A stretch of 64,000 nt of DNA, taken from contig OZ024870.1 in assembly GCA_964017185.1 (NCBI GenBank), positions 56,670,312-56,734,311 of the forward strand, given 5' to 3'. The notes under the pieces are model-generated. The model was not told where the DNA came from. It did not search any database and was given only the letters and a program-made list of their open reading frames with translations. Position numbers and translations under genes: made by a program. This document shows, piece after piece, positions 11,401-20,570 of the stretch (positions are counted from its first letter, which is position 1; each line of letters begins with the position of its first letter). This stretch comes from Rugalucina vietnamica (Eukaryota; Mollusca; Bivalvia; Lucinida; Lucinidae).

Positions 11401-13045
11401 TAATTTCTGTTTCTACTTTACTCTGTACAGCTTCTTCAGCAAGTCTCTTTTCCTTTATAGCACGAGTTTCTACGGCTTGAAATGTTCCAATATGCTGCTC
11501 TGACTTAATATGTCCCACATTTCCTATCACTAAATCAGCAAAAGGATTATCCATAATCAAAGCCTTGACATTTCCTGTAATATAGCAAGTTTTTACTGGA
11601 ATTATCACTTCAGGACATCTACAAGTAGTTCCATTGGCAAGAGTTACATCCTGATCTTTGCCTGTTCTTTCTCCCTCATTGCTTAATGCTTCAGATATAA
11701 ACACTGTGGTACAACCCGTGTCTCTAAGAACTTTCACATTTTTATCAGCAACTGTTCCATTTGATATCATTAAACCATTTGTCAATGACACATTTTCTAT
11801 GATATTTCCATGTTTTCCCTGCATTGGAATTTCTACTGTTCTATAATTCACCTCATTTTTTGTTGGTGAGTGCATCAGCCCATGAGCTTGCTTTTCTTTT
11901 TCTTTTGTATCAGGCGTTTCCTTTCTTTCAGAATTACTTGCCTTAAAAGGACATTTAGCTATCAGATGATCTTCACTATCACAAACAAAACACCTTCTTT
12001 TCTCAAATCCTTTTGATGCTTGTGGAAATCCACCAACTGATGAGTTATCACTCTGCTGAGTTTCTCTGCTTTGGTTTCTGAACATAGGTGGCCTGTACAA
12101 CTGTTTTCTCGGCTCTTTGATTTTATGTGCAAGTTGATGAGCATTAGCAAGTGCCACAAGATCTTCAACAGATTTGGGTTCTTTTTCTTGCAAATATATT
12201 TGAAGTTCAAAAGAACAGCTACTTAAAAGTTGATCTCGAATGATCAAGTCAGCTAATCTAAAGTAGTCAGTGTCAACCTCTTCACTGTCTTTCCAATGCT
12301 CAAAAAATCTGCACACACGAATGGAATATTCTTTGAAAGTTTCATCAGGCAATTGTTTACATTTACGAAATTTGTTTCTGTATTCTAATGGATTCAATCC
12401 AAAACGTTCAAGTATTGCCCTTTTAATCTTGTCATATGAGTTACTTTCAGTTACTGCCATACGAGAATAAGCTTCTAAAGCTTTTCCTGATAACTGGGGT
12501 ATAAGTCGGACAGGCCATTGCTCTTTTGGCCATTTATGTAATTCAGCTAATCTTTCGAAGGACGTTAAAAATACTTCAATGTCTTGATTTTCATCAAATT
12601 TTGGGAGTGACACTTTTGATTTTATTTCAGGCTGAGATGTCAACTCCTTTGATCTTACATCAAGTTCTTTGAGTTTAATCTCTTTTTCTGTTTCAAGTTG
12701 AAGCAATTTTAACTGTCTTTCTTTTTCTTTCTCTTCTGCTTCTCTAGCTGCTGCTTGTTCAGCCCTAACTGCAGCTCTTTCAGCTCTTTCAGCTTCTTTT
12801 TCTGCACGATCTGCCTCATCAGCTTTTAATCTTAATTCATGTTCAAGTTCTTTTAGCCTCATTCTTTCTTCTTTTTCTGCTTTCTCCCGCAGATATATCA
12901 GACAGGCATTCACATCTCCCCCTTTTTCTACTACTTTTTCTACCCATGATGGCATATCAGGCCCCACATCTGGTTTCTTTTCTTTTGACATTCTCAAGAA
13001 TTCAAAACAATGACTTATCTGTAAAGCTTTTATATCTATATACAC
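8486..13045 (-). CDS. Intact gag-pol polyprotein, Gmr1-type Ty3/Gypsy retrotransposon
   Basis: A single uninterrupted 1519-codon frame. Domains in order: lysine/glutamate-rich coiled coil (~54-135); capsid-like segment resembling SCAN (~145-305, with EYRNKFR at 221-227); CCHC knuckle C352-C355-H360-C365; aspartic protease DTG at 442-444; integrase zinc finger H659, H666, C696, C699; integrase DDE core D729, D788, E824 with exactly 35 residues between the last two; GPY-type motif at 965-967; reverse transcriptase with first Asp D1191 and FIDD at 1252-1255; RNase H with D1403, E1442, D1469. Integrase precedes reverse transcriptase, the Gmr1 arrangement. There is no chromodomain. The frame opens only six bases inside the primer-binding site. 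Methionine 19 (codon at 12989-12991, MSKEKKPDVG) is a more plausible start, because translation from residue 1 would use a start almost inside the primer site. There is no gag/pol frameshift, so processing must be proteolytic. All catalytic residues are present, so the element may be autonomous. Confidence 0.95.
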   Translation of the reverse strand: MYIDIKALQISHCFEFLRMSKEKKPDVGPDMPSWVEKVVEKGGDVNACLIYLREKAEKEERMRLKELEHELRLKADEADRAEKEAERAERAAVRAEQAAAREAEEKEKERQLKLLQLETEKEIKLKELDVRSKELTSQPEIKSKVSLPKFDENQDIEVFLTSFERLAELHKWPKEQWPVRLIPQLSGKALEAYSRMAVTESNSYDKIKRAILERFGLNPLEYRNKFRKCKQLPDETFKEYSIRVCRFFEHWKDSEEVDTDYFRLADLIIRDQLLSSCSFELQIYLQEKEPKSVEDLVALANAHQLAHKIKEPRKQLYRPPMFRNQSRETQQSDNSSVGGFPQASKGFEKRRCFVCDSEDHLIAKCPFKASNSERKETPDTKEKEKQAHGLMHSPTKNEVNYRTVEIPMQGKHGNIIENVSLTNGLMISNGTVADKNVKVLRDTGCTTVFISEALSNEGERTGKDQDVTLANGTTCRCPEVIIPVKTCYITGNVKALIMDNPFADLVIGNVGHIKSEQHIGTFQAVETRAIKEKRLAEEAVQSKVETEIIKEKSTMQPDTSGIVPEEVKSEEEIQNQSVNLSISKDTLRQEQEKDDSLVNVRAYAIQRKEINLNQEQKKNSYFVYENNILYRVFIGKSCETIKQIVVPKKYRNSLLAIAHDVPLGGHLGNKKTREKLLQNFFWPGIFIDVARYCKTCSQCQKNVKKGKVYKAPLISIPPMDEPFSRVAIDIVGPLIRSEQGNKFILVACDYGTKYPEAIPLKTINAETVANVLVEMFSRTGIPREILSDQGSNFMSDLVKNLCTMLGIKKIKTTPYHPQANGLVENFNGTLKRMLKCYSNEELKNWDKSIPYLLFAYREAKHDSTGFSPFELLYARHVRGPLSIIKEEWEEVNSEEEQQSAIGFILDARERLQKMTALARSNESKEKRRQKKYFDKKAKRRELRVHDKVLILLPTSTNKLLAEYKGPYEITEKVSPVDYRVKLNRKTSKVFHINMMKKWHDRQEETCSDNEEDVEKMNEKDKHMQMAVCCLASEEDNECDSIENPLLVPKETVNDVNINELLPEKQIDDIKNVCKDFDDVLTDIPGRTTLIEHSVIVKSDKPIYKRPYAMPYALRKQVEDEVKNMLSANLIEKSNSAYGAPIVVVQKKDKTIRLCIDYRGLNDVTVFDPQPTPKVDDIFNKLGKANFISKIDCTKGFWQIPLEQSAKEKSAFVTPFGHYQFNVMPFGMVNSGATFVRLMQMILEGLEDFSDAFIDDVIIFSVTFPEHIEHLRCVLESFRKARITAKPSKTMLGYKEIEFLAHNVGNGKIQPTEGKIEGINKIAPPTTKKQVRSFIGTVNFYRRFIPHFAEIASPLTDLTAKGKPNKVKWLPEHQDSFDQLKKAITQYPVLRTPDFSKTFYLQTDASNRGIGAVLMQQENNVRCPVMYISKKLNSAEVAYSTIEKECLAIVKSVQKLREYLLGREFIIECDHFPLQWLHKSKDTNMRLLRWSLVLQEYKYKIHHIPGSKNAIADLLSRFHE

Positions 13046-13050
13046 TTCAA

Positions 13051-13063
13051 ACCGCTGCCACCA
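13051..13063 (-). promoter_or_regulatory. Primer-binding site, right unit (tRNA-Leu type)
   Basis: Identical to the left unit's site: the plus strand carries ACCGCTGCCACCA, the tail of animal tRNA-Leu with CCA. One T separates it from the 5' LTR at 13065. Confidence 0.8.
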
Positions 13064-13064
13064 T

Positions 13065-14145
13065 TGTAACAGACTGGAATCTGTTATTTTTGTTTGAAGG
13101 GAAAATATTGAAATAGCTAAACAAACAAGTCAACCATTTTGAAAATTTTCAAAGAAATTTTAATATTAAACAAAAGTCAAAAGGGATAGATAGAAATGAA
13201 CAGAGTAAGTAAGGGACAGGATAGAGAAATATCTACATTACAAATCAAATCAATTGTGTACAAATTTGCCCGCGCTCTAACTTCAATGCTATTTTTAACC
13301 CAATTACTGTCTTTTATATTTCTCACAGTAACATAATATTGCTGTTCACGATAAACTACAAACGGCAAAGTTTATACTGTATCTCTGTCTCTGGTAATCT
13401 GTCGTAAATATGTATGCATAGCACTAAGTTCATTATTAACTGATAGTATATCTAGTTTCTTTCATGAATGCAATAAAGCATAACATCATATGAATATATA
13501 TAACACAGTCTCGTAATCATTATAGCCTTCTATTTCTAAGTCATGTTTCCATAGTGGCAATCCACGCTTGTATTTGACTTCAACCAGTCACAGAAAGGTA
13601 ACCAGAGTGACGATCTTCACTTCACCAAATGCGATCATCATCGTCTTCATCAACATAGGGGGAAAAAGGAGGAGATTGACCAACCTAAAATAATGAGGCC
13701 CAATTCAAGAACTCCGACATGACTTTGATTAGAAATTACTAAAATGTCAAATAGTCAAATCAGCAATATTTCAAATGTTCATTTATTTTTATATTTACAG
13801 AATTTCCATGAAGCATGATGCTCATAAACCATAGCACTTACCAATAACCATCAACTAGCAAACTCTGTATCTCAATAATATTTTATTGTCTAAATCCAAC
13901 ATTTTCTCTTCACAAATCAATGTTCCTTCAACAAAATTCCTTTCACCAAATAATCTGAGCTCAAAAACAGTTATACAGTTATACAGTGTCCACTTATTAC
14001 TTCTCACCTATTGTTTTGGATTTTAAAGTCATGCTTGCTGCACACAGGTAAAATTAAAGTGTCACTGTCACATTTTAGTATACTGTTCAATTAAAGTTAC
14101 ACTAGCTGGAGTATTTCATCAGATGAAATGAGCAAATTTGTTACA
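13065..14145 (-). repeat. LTR 3 (5' LTR of right unit)
   Basis: 1081 bp, ending TTACA before the CTTAT duplication. One private substitution (G at 13379). With LTR 1 it forms the closest pair of the three. Confidence 0.93.
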
Positions 14146-14339
14146 CTTATGGTGGAATGATTTGGCTATCCCGTTCGTTCTCTGTATTCATATTGAAAGT
14201 CAGTAACAAATCACTGATAATAGTCCAGTAGCCATCAGCATAACCTGGAAGATGGTGCGGCATGAAATTTTATTGTGGTTTCCAGTTCACTTGGCTATGC
14301 TAGTTCAGAAACTGCATGATGCCACCCTGGCATCATTGA

Positions 14340-15080
14340 GCGTTTTGAAAAAATCAAGATGGCGTCCAAGATGGTCGCCATAAACAAGAAAACAGCACCC
14401 CAGGGTTTGATAAACTCATTTTCCTGCGTGTAAAAGCTCAATTTACGCTGTAAACAATATTAAAAAGATAATTCTTAGTTTTGACCCCCATGTCATTATT
14501 ATGAGGCAAGATGGTGGACAAGATGGCTGCCACAATCATACTAAAAGCAATATTTTCGTAATAAAACGGCATTTAAGTGCAGCATAAAACAGTGTATTGT
14601 GTTTGGAAGTCCATTTTGTTGTACGCATAAAACTTAAGTGTTTGGTTTTCAATTATGACCCCACACCATAACAGCGAAAAAAGATGGCGATCAAAATAGC
14701 CGCCATAATTATAATTTAAAAGATTGTGTTCTCTGATTAAAACAACATTCCTTTGCAGAATATACTTAATGTAACGCGTTTGAAATGTTCATATAATGTT
14801 TTGAGCAGCATGGTTTATTGTTTATTCTCACATTATAAAAATGAGCCAAGATGGTGGCCAAGATGGCCGCCATAATCATTATATATGAGTACATAATTTT
14901 TGATTGAATCAGCATTCCAGTGCTGCATTTGCTCAATGTTTTTTGTAATTCAAATGTCCAAACTATGTTGACAAATCAAGTGTTTTTGTATTATATTTGA
15001 CCCAACATTATAATTATAAAACAAGATGATGATCAAGAGGACCACCTTATTCATGCTTTAATGATCTCTGGCTACAGCAG
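14340..15080 (+). repeat. Tandem ~168-bp repeat, left arm
   Basis: Five diverged units, each holding an AAGATGGNNNNCAAGATGGCCGCC-like core followed by CATAATNAT and a stretch ending in AGCATTCCAGTGC or similar. The units become less alike toward the element's centre. Confidence 0.7.
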
Positions 15081-15189
15081 CATTCCAGTGCTGCAAAAAC
15101 TGAATGACTTGTATTTAAAATGATCATTTTATGGTGTTAGCATCGCAATTTAATGTTCGTGTTTTGTTATGACACCGCAAAATGATACT

Positions 15190-17160
15190 GGGGCGTAGGT
15201 GTCCTACGAAGTTATAATACGACTCAGATCTTCTTCACTAAGCAAAACACCATTTTAGTGTAAGTGTTACACATTGATTTAGCAGAATAAAGGGAGGGAA
15301 ACAAATCAATATACATCACTAAATGAAAGTAATCGTAACATTTACAGTTTAAATATAATAAAGAAGAAAAGAGGACTGCATTTTTAAAGACAATTTAGTG
15401 AATCCTTCAGTAGAGCTAGAAACGCTAGGCGCTTGGTCTGAAGCATATTAGGAAAGGATGTAACAGACGGAAAAAAGCAGATAAAGCTGGTTCACAAAGA
15501 TGAAAGGAAGAGTCGAACTGACGCTAATGCTAAGAACAGAAAAAAAGGTTAAAACATGTAAAGTAACTCTGAATGTTATGAAATACAACATCACAACTTT
15601 ATATACAATATGCTGTTGTCACATTTCAAATAAATACACGTGTAAACCTTGACCCAGTCTTCTTAGCGCATGAATTTAAATTGGTGGATGAATTGGAAAA
15701 AAGTTGGCTGGAAAACTTCCAAACACTGATCGCTTGATCACTTCTATGGCTATTACAATGGCGGTACGCAAAACTCATTTAAGGAAAAGCCACAAACGCA
15801 TTTGAAGCAAAGATTATTTATCCAAGACACTTCCAGGTAGATTTACCTTGCCATGGTATACCCTCGGAGTTAACTCCCAGCATTCTTCAATGTTGGGGGA
15901 CAGCGGGGACAAGAGGATTATGAACACACAATATGTTTGGAAGCAAAATGTACAAGTTGAGAAATCCACATACACTGCGCTGGCCTGATACAGTCGTCAC
16001 CGATGGGCTGTGCTATTCTGTGGACGAACCATTGTCACTTTGACTGTAGCATTTAAAGCATAACCAAAACTTCTCCAGCAAGACAAGAGGTTTGACAAAA
16101 AGCACAAGCATTCTCTTAACACTTTTCGAACTTACATTCGAAGATACGATGATTTAGGTATTACATGATTGTGCATGCAATTGTGACCATCTCACATTGA
16201 AAAAGGGCTGTGATAAAATAGTGTAACAGTGGCAAGAAGTGAGATGGTTGCGAACCATTGAGGAAAATGTGTAAGCGTCAATCACGAACGTCTATGTATT
16301 GCTCAAGATTAAAATATCTACAATCAATGCAAACCGAAAAGAATAAAATGCGAAAGGGAATGGTCCATATAAAAGGGACATTTTAATGACCGTAAAAATT
16401 GGGTTAAATGGTAAAACATCAGACCGTAGTCTGCTTCCCTCTTGCAATCCAGTTTGAAATCAATGTCAAAGGGTTTCATACCACCTGACAGGCTTATAAC
16501 CAGATAATATCAGGGGAATTATCGCATTTGGATGATGTTATGGCAGCAACGTAGAATTATTTCTGTAAGATATATGGTTTAATGTAAAACTGGTAAGCAA
16601 AAGCTGATAAACACTCCCAAGCTTAATGCATATAATCACCATATACACAGTCGTTTACCAAAACAATGTGAAACCAACACATGTCCAGACATCCATTTGA
16701 TAATCCCCGCTTGGTCAAGGGTGTGTGGTCTTATATCCAACTTAAGTCTCAGGTAGTCGAAATTATGTTGAAGGGTTCTGAGGGCTTGTGCCAATTACAA
16801 CAGCAGACAGTGTGGCTCCAGTAGTATAGTATACTTCAAGTAGAATGATTTGCTGTGGGTATGCTTCTGAACAACCATGCTTATCATCGAAATATAGGCG
16901 CTTCATAAATCAATTAGCCTGTACAGTACTTTGCAAATGCAATTGAATTGAAGAAACAATTGTTGCAATAGTTGAACTTGCAATAGTTGAATAGCTGGTG
17001 ACTTTGCTAATTATTACTTACAATGGTAATCACACAGACGAATACCTTCTCTCTGTTTTAGAATAAAATTCATATTCTATCATTCATGATATGATGTAGA
17101 TTTGCATCCCTCTGTTTATACTGCTTACTTAAAAACTTAACAAATATACATTTAGATAAG
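15190..17160. other. Centre of the foldback-like element, no gene
   Basis: Nearly 2 kb between the inverted arms. No frame over 60 codons with any family signature is visible on either strand, and nothing here resembles other repeats in the window. It may be captured unique DNA or the decayed core of an autonomous parent. Confidence 0.5.
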
Positions 17161-17174
17161 CTTTTTGAATCAGA

Positions 17175-17915
17175 GGCCATTTTTCCTTATACTAAGATTA
17201 AGGCGGCCATTTTGACCACCATCTTGCAACATTGCTATGATGCTGGGTCAGAACTAAACTCAAACAACTTGAACTGTTAACAAAATAAAGTAAAGTAAAA
17301 AACAAGACAGTTAAGACAGTTTATTCAAGACCAATTAAGTTCTCTATATCATTTTTCGGCGGCCATTTTGATCACCATCTTGCCTTTTTGTTATGATTGG
17401 AGCGTCAAAACATAAACAAATCTAAATTATGGTGTTTTTGTTAATAAGAATATAAAATGAACATTTTAACACAAAACATTGAGTATATGCAACTCTGGGA
17501 TGCTGTTTTCTTGTTTATGCCAACCATTTTGGACGCCATTTTGATTTTTTATTTTTTCAAACAATTAATTATGCAGTTTTTGAACTGGTATGGTCTGATG
17601 AACCAGAAGAAGACAGTTAGTACAACAAGAGAAGTGAGATTTTTGCTTCAAATACATGTATTAAATTGATTTTTGCAATATTTTTCGCCATTTGTCAGCC
17701 ATTTTGAATTTTTGAATATTTCAAAATGCTCAATGATGCCAAGGTGGCATCACTCGGATTCTTCATCTGAAAGGTATCAAGAAGTGAAATCCATAAAAAC
17801 ATTTTATGCGGCACACATTTTCAGGTCACAAGCCAAATCCATGTTTGGCAACTGGACTATGGGGCATGTCAGGCAAGAAAACATGGTAGTGTGACAATGA
17901 CTCTGAATGCAGATA
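17175..17915 (-). repeat. Tandem ~165-bp repeat, right arm (inverted)
   Basis: Reverse-complement counterpart of the left arm. Cores read GGCGGCCATTTTGANCACC near 17205 and 17355, and weaker forms near 17530 and 17690. Short frames here are by-products of the repeat. Confidence 0.68.
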
Positions 17916-18456
17916 AGGGGCGCAAAAAAAAAAAACAAAAAACATCGATTGAAAAGCGAGATTATCAGCCAATCAGTGGTACCACAGAATCTAATATTGT
18001 CTTTTAGGGGCCTCTTTATTATCCCACTGGAGAGATGCGATAATCTCCTAATTATTACAGTCCTATGATATACATGTATGGATCATGCACCATCAAGGGT
18101 CGTTGTACCACTAGTTTTCCCTATAAAGAAAAACGATTGCTTTGACTCAGGAAATCTCGATGGTTCTATCCTTTACAGACTCGCATAGAATTCGTAAGAA
18201 CAGATTACAATGAGTACTTGTGACTCGAATCGCTCCATAAATATCAGAACATTTTTGCAAGGTTTCCCCCGGCGTGAACCAGGACACAGCCACATATTTA
18301 ATTGTCAACATTTCATACAAGGTATGTTCATTCAAATATACCTACAAAAATTGCAGACGAATACCCAAAAAATAATAAGAATTTAAAAGACAGGATAAAT
18401 GTTTACAACTTGAGATTGACACATCAGAAAGCATTCGTAAACGTTTATGTTGGCAT

Positions 18457-19170
18457 GCTTCACGCACTCAATTTGCCGTTTGCTATGCCCCGGACTTCAC
18501 GCACACAGTTTGCATTTTGGTATGCCCCAGACTTCACGCACAGAGTTTGCACTTTGCCATGCGCCTGACTTCACGCACATAGTTTACCTTTTGCTATGCC
18601 CCTGACTTCACGCACACAAGTTGCCATTTGCTATGCCCCTGACTTCACACACAGTTTGCCTTTTGTTATACCCCTGGCTCTACGTACCCATTTTGTTTTT
18701 TGTTATGCCCCTGACCTCTCGCACACAGCTGTCCTTTTGCTATGCCCCTGACTCTACGGCTATGTCCACGACCACAGACACACATTTTGCATTTTGTTAT
18801 GCCCCTGACCTCACACACACAGTTCGCCTTTTGTGTCCCAGACTCTACACCCACAGTTTGCCTTTTGTTATGCCTCTGACCTCATGCACACAGTTTGCCT
18901 TTTGCTATTCCCCTGACTCTACGCACACAGTTTGCTTTTTGCTATGCCCCTGACCTCACACACAGTTTGCCTTTTGCTATGCACCTGACCTCACACACAC
19001 AGTTTGCCTTTTGTTATGCCACTGACTTCGCACACACAATTGTTTCTTGACTTCACGCTCATAGTTTGCCTTTTGCAATGCCCCTGACTTCACGCACATA
19101 GTTAGTTTGCATTTTGCTATACCCCTGACTTCACGCACACAATTTGCCTTTTGCTATGCCACTGACTAAG
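18457..19170. repeat. 37-bp minisatellite, about 19 units
   Basis: Consensus unit begins AGTTTGCCTTTTGCTATGCC and continues CCTGACTTCACGCACAC. Most units are 35-38 bp; a few are expanded or truncated (for example near 18727-18783 and 19038-19062). Units vary at several positions, so the array is old or slowly homogenised. It gives an apparent reading frame on each strand, which I regard as an artefact of the period. The stretch 17916-18456 before it and 19171-19734 after it hold nothing I recognise. Confidence 0.9.
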
Positions 19171-19734
19171 TTGTATTTATTCCATTATTGATTCGATCTG
19201 TCAAGTGAATGGCTTATTGGCTTCGTTTCGGCAATGTGGTTTGTTATGAACTAAAACGAAACCGTGATGGAAGCTAATCAGAGTAATTACTCCGCTACAA
19301 TCAGGACAAATCTTGAACTTTGTATTTTAAGAGCTGGGGATTGAACAATTGCATGACATTTTAACTGATTGCTTGCATTAGGCAATACACAGCGGGATTA
19401 CTCATTAGAAACTTCCTGTCAATATGGATGCATTTTATCAGTGAACGTGCTTGTATTGAAAACAAGCGCGACGCAAAATTAATCACATATGCAAATATCA
19501 TATAAAATTGAACAATCGTTCAGAATGATGGTAATGCAGTCCTATTGTATGAAAAGTGTCACAGACCCACCAGTACAATGAACGTGTAAATTGGATGGTA
19601 GATAACATTCTAGAATTTTAGAAATTATAAACCCCTATAGTCATATTGTTCATTTATTGAGTCAATGACGCCGGACAAATATTATATGATTTCACTGATA
19701 GATAAGTAATTGCTTTGAATGAATGTTCAATTTT

Positions 19735-20570
19735 TAGCTCACCTGAGCCATTGTGTTGTGAACCATTGCAGAAAAAATGGAATAGTTGTGAACCACAACT
19801 GACTACAGTAATAAATGATTGGGCAAAAATCTTAGACAAAAAGAGTCAGGTTGACACCTTTATTTTAGACTTTGAAAAAAGTTTTTGACACCCCTCCATA
19901 CGAACTTCTTGAAAGCAAATTGTTTAGTTATCGGATATGTGGAAATATATTGGAATGGATAAAAAGGTACAAGTAGGCAAAGACCAGGAAAAGGCACAAT
20001 CAGAAAAAGGTGTTGTTTTTGTGCTTCAGGCAGCAAAAGGTATTAGTTAATGGTGTTAAATCTGACTGGGCCCCTGTTGTATCTGGTTTACCACGGGACA
20101 CCATTCTCGGTCCATTGTTGTTCTCCTTGTACATAAATGACATATCCGTTCGTATTGACTGTCTTATTAGGCTTTTTGTTGATGACTGTGTTTGTTACCG
20201 GGAAATTAAAACAGTAGAAACTACACTGAAACTTCAGAAAGACATTGACCAATAGGAAGCTGGGCCCGAAAATGGGGTATGAGATTTCAACATGTCAAAT
20301 GCAACATGATGCAGCTGACAAATAAACGGAAAAAATAAAATTGAGGCCTCCTACACCCTCGAGGTAACAGTATTGGAAAACGTTGATAGCACTAAATCTC
20401 TAAAACTGTTTGGTCAATTGAAGCCAAATTCCACGTGGACCCCCAGTGGGAAAAGGGAACGAAAGTTCGTAAATGGTTCAGGTCACATGATCAAAATTGC
20501 CAGCAGCCCTATAAAAAGCATAAACCTTTCAAAACCTTCTTCTCCGGAATTGGTGGACCGATTTCAATGA
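19735..20570 (+). pseudogene. Non-LTR (LINE) reverse-transcriptase relic
   Basis: Translated pieces in more than one frame match the jockey/CR1-like reverse-transcriptase pattern: TTVINDWAKILDKKSQVDTF then FILDFEK near 19800-19875; VNGVKSDWAPVVSGLPRDTI then LGPLLFSLYINDI at about 20045-20150; and IRLFVDDC near 20165-20190. The catalytic box is FVDD instead of the usual FADD, and the LPQGT-like motif reads LPRDT. Several frame changes and stops separate the pieces, and a ~50-bp fragment of another repeat interrupts it at 19966-20015. The C-terminal part continues weakly to about 20430. The original element would have been several kb; only this fragment remains. Confidence 0.8.
19966..20015 (+). 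repeat. Fragment of the 162-bp module inside the LINE relic
   Basis: Starts AGGTACAAGTAGGCAAAGAC and stops after CAGAAAAAGG. It matches the first ~50 bases of the insert at 4562-4723 and breaks the LINE frame just after WIK and before the residues FLCFRQQK. Confidence 0.75.

Larger units (their letters stand above)
1449..14150 (-). mobile_element. Tandem Gmr1-type LTR retrotransposon array (3 LTRs, 2 internal regions)
   Basis: Reading on the minus strand, the order is LTR (13065-14145), internal region, LTR (7339-8419), internal region, LTR (1454-2534). All three LTRs are 1081 bp and differ by only 2 to 5 substitutions pairwise by eye. The five bases CTTAT occur immediately outside both outer LTRs (1449-1453 and 14146-14150), which is the target-site duplication of one integration event. 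No such repeat flanks the middle LTR. The internal regions are 4804 bp (left) and 4645 bp (right). The 159-bp difference is fully explained by a 162-bp insert in the left unit and three extra C in the right polypurine tract. Such arrays can arise by homologous recombination between an extrachromosomal copy and a resident LTR, or by unequal crossing-over. Both coding regions have the order gag, protease, integrase, reverse transcriptase, RNase H. Confidence 0.95.
14190..17915. mobile_element. Foldback-like element with subrepeat-built inverted arms
   Basis: The left part (about 14190-15080) and right part (about 17175-17915) are inverted copies. Near the outer ends both share ATAGTCCAG, then GATGCCACC, then GGCATCATTGAGC, as read on the plus strand on the left and its complement on the right. 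Each arm is a string of diverged ~160-175-bp units marked by an AAGATGG...GGCCGCC core (left cores near 14350, 14510, 14682, 14849, 15024; right cores near 17205, 17360, 17530, 17690). Long inverted repeats made of internal tandem repeats are typical of Foldback/Galileo-type DNA elements. No transposase frame was seen. Outer borders are approximate and I could not define a target duplication. Confidence 0.7.

Noticed and set aside
1449..14150. The array as a pure assembly duplication
   Set aside because: The two units differ in specific ways (162-bp insert, C-run length, private LTR variants) and the outer flanks share a 5-bp duplication, so a simple duplicate contig error is unlikely, though not excluded without reads.
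18302..18953. Repetitive frames of 88 and 110 codons rich in FAMPLTS-like repeats, plus one on the other strand
   Set aside because: They follow the 37-bp minisatellite; the period is not a multiple of three, so the frame shifts between units and cannot be a stable repeat protein.
18457..19170. Possible CRISPR-like array
   Set aside because: Units are contiguous with no unique spacers, are not near cas genes, and the context is a eukaryotic genome.
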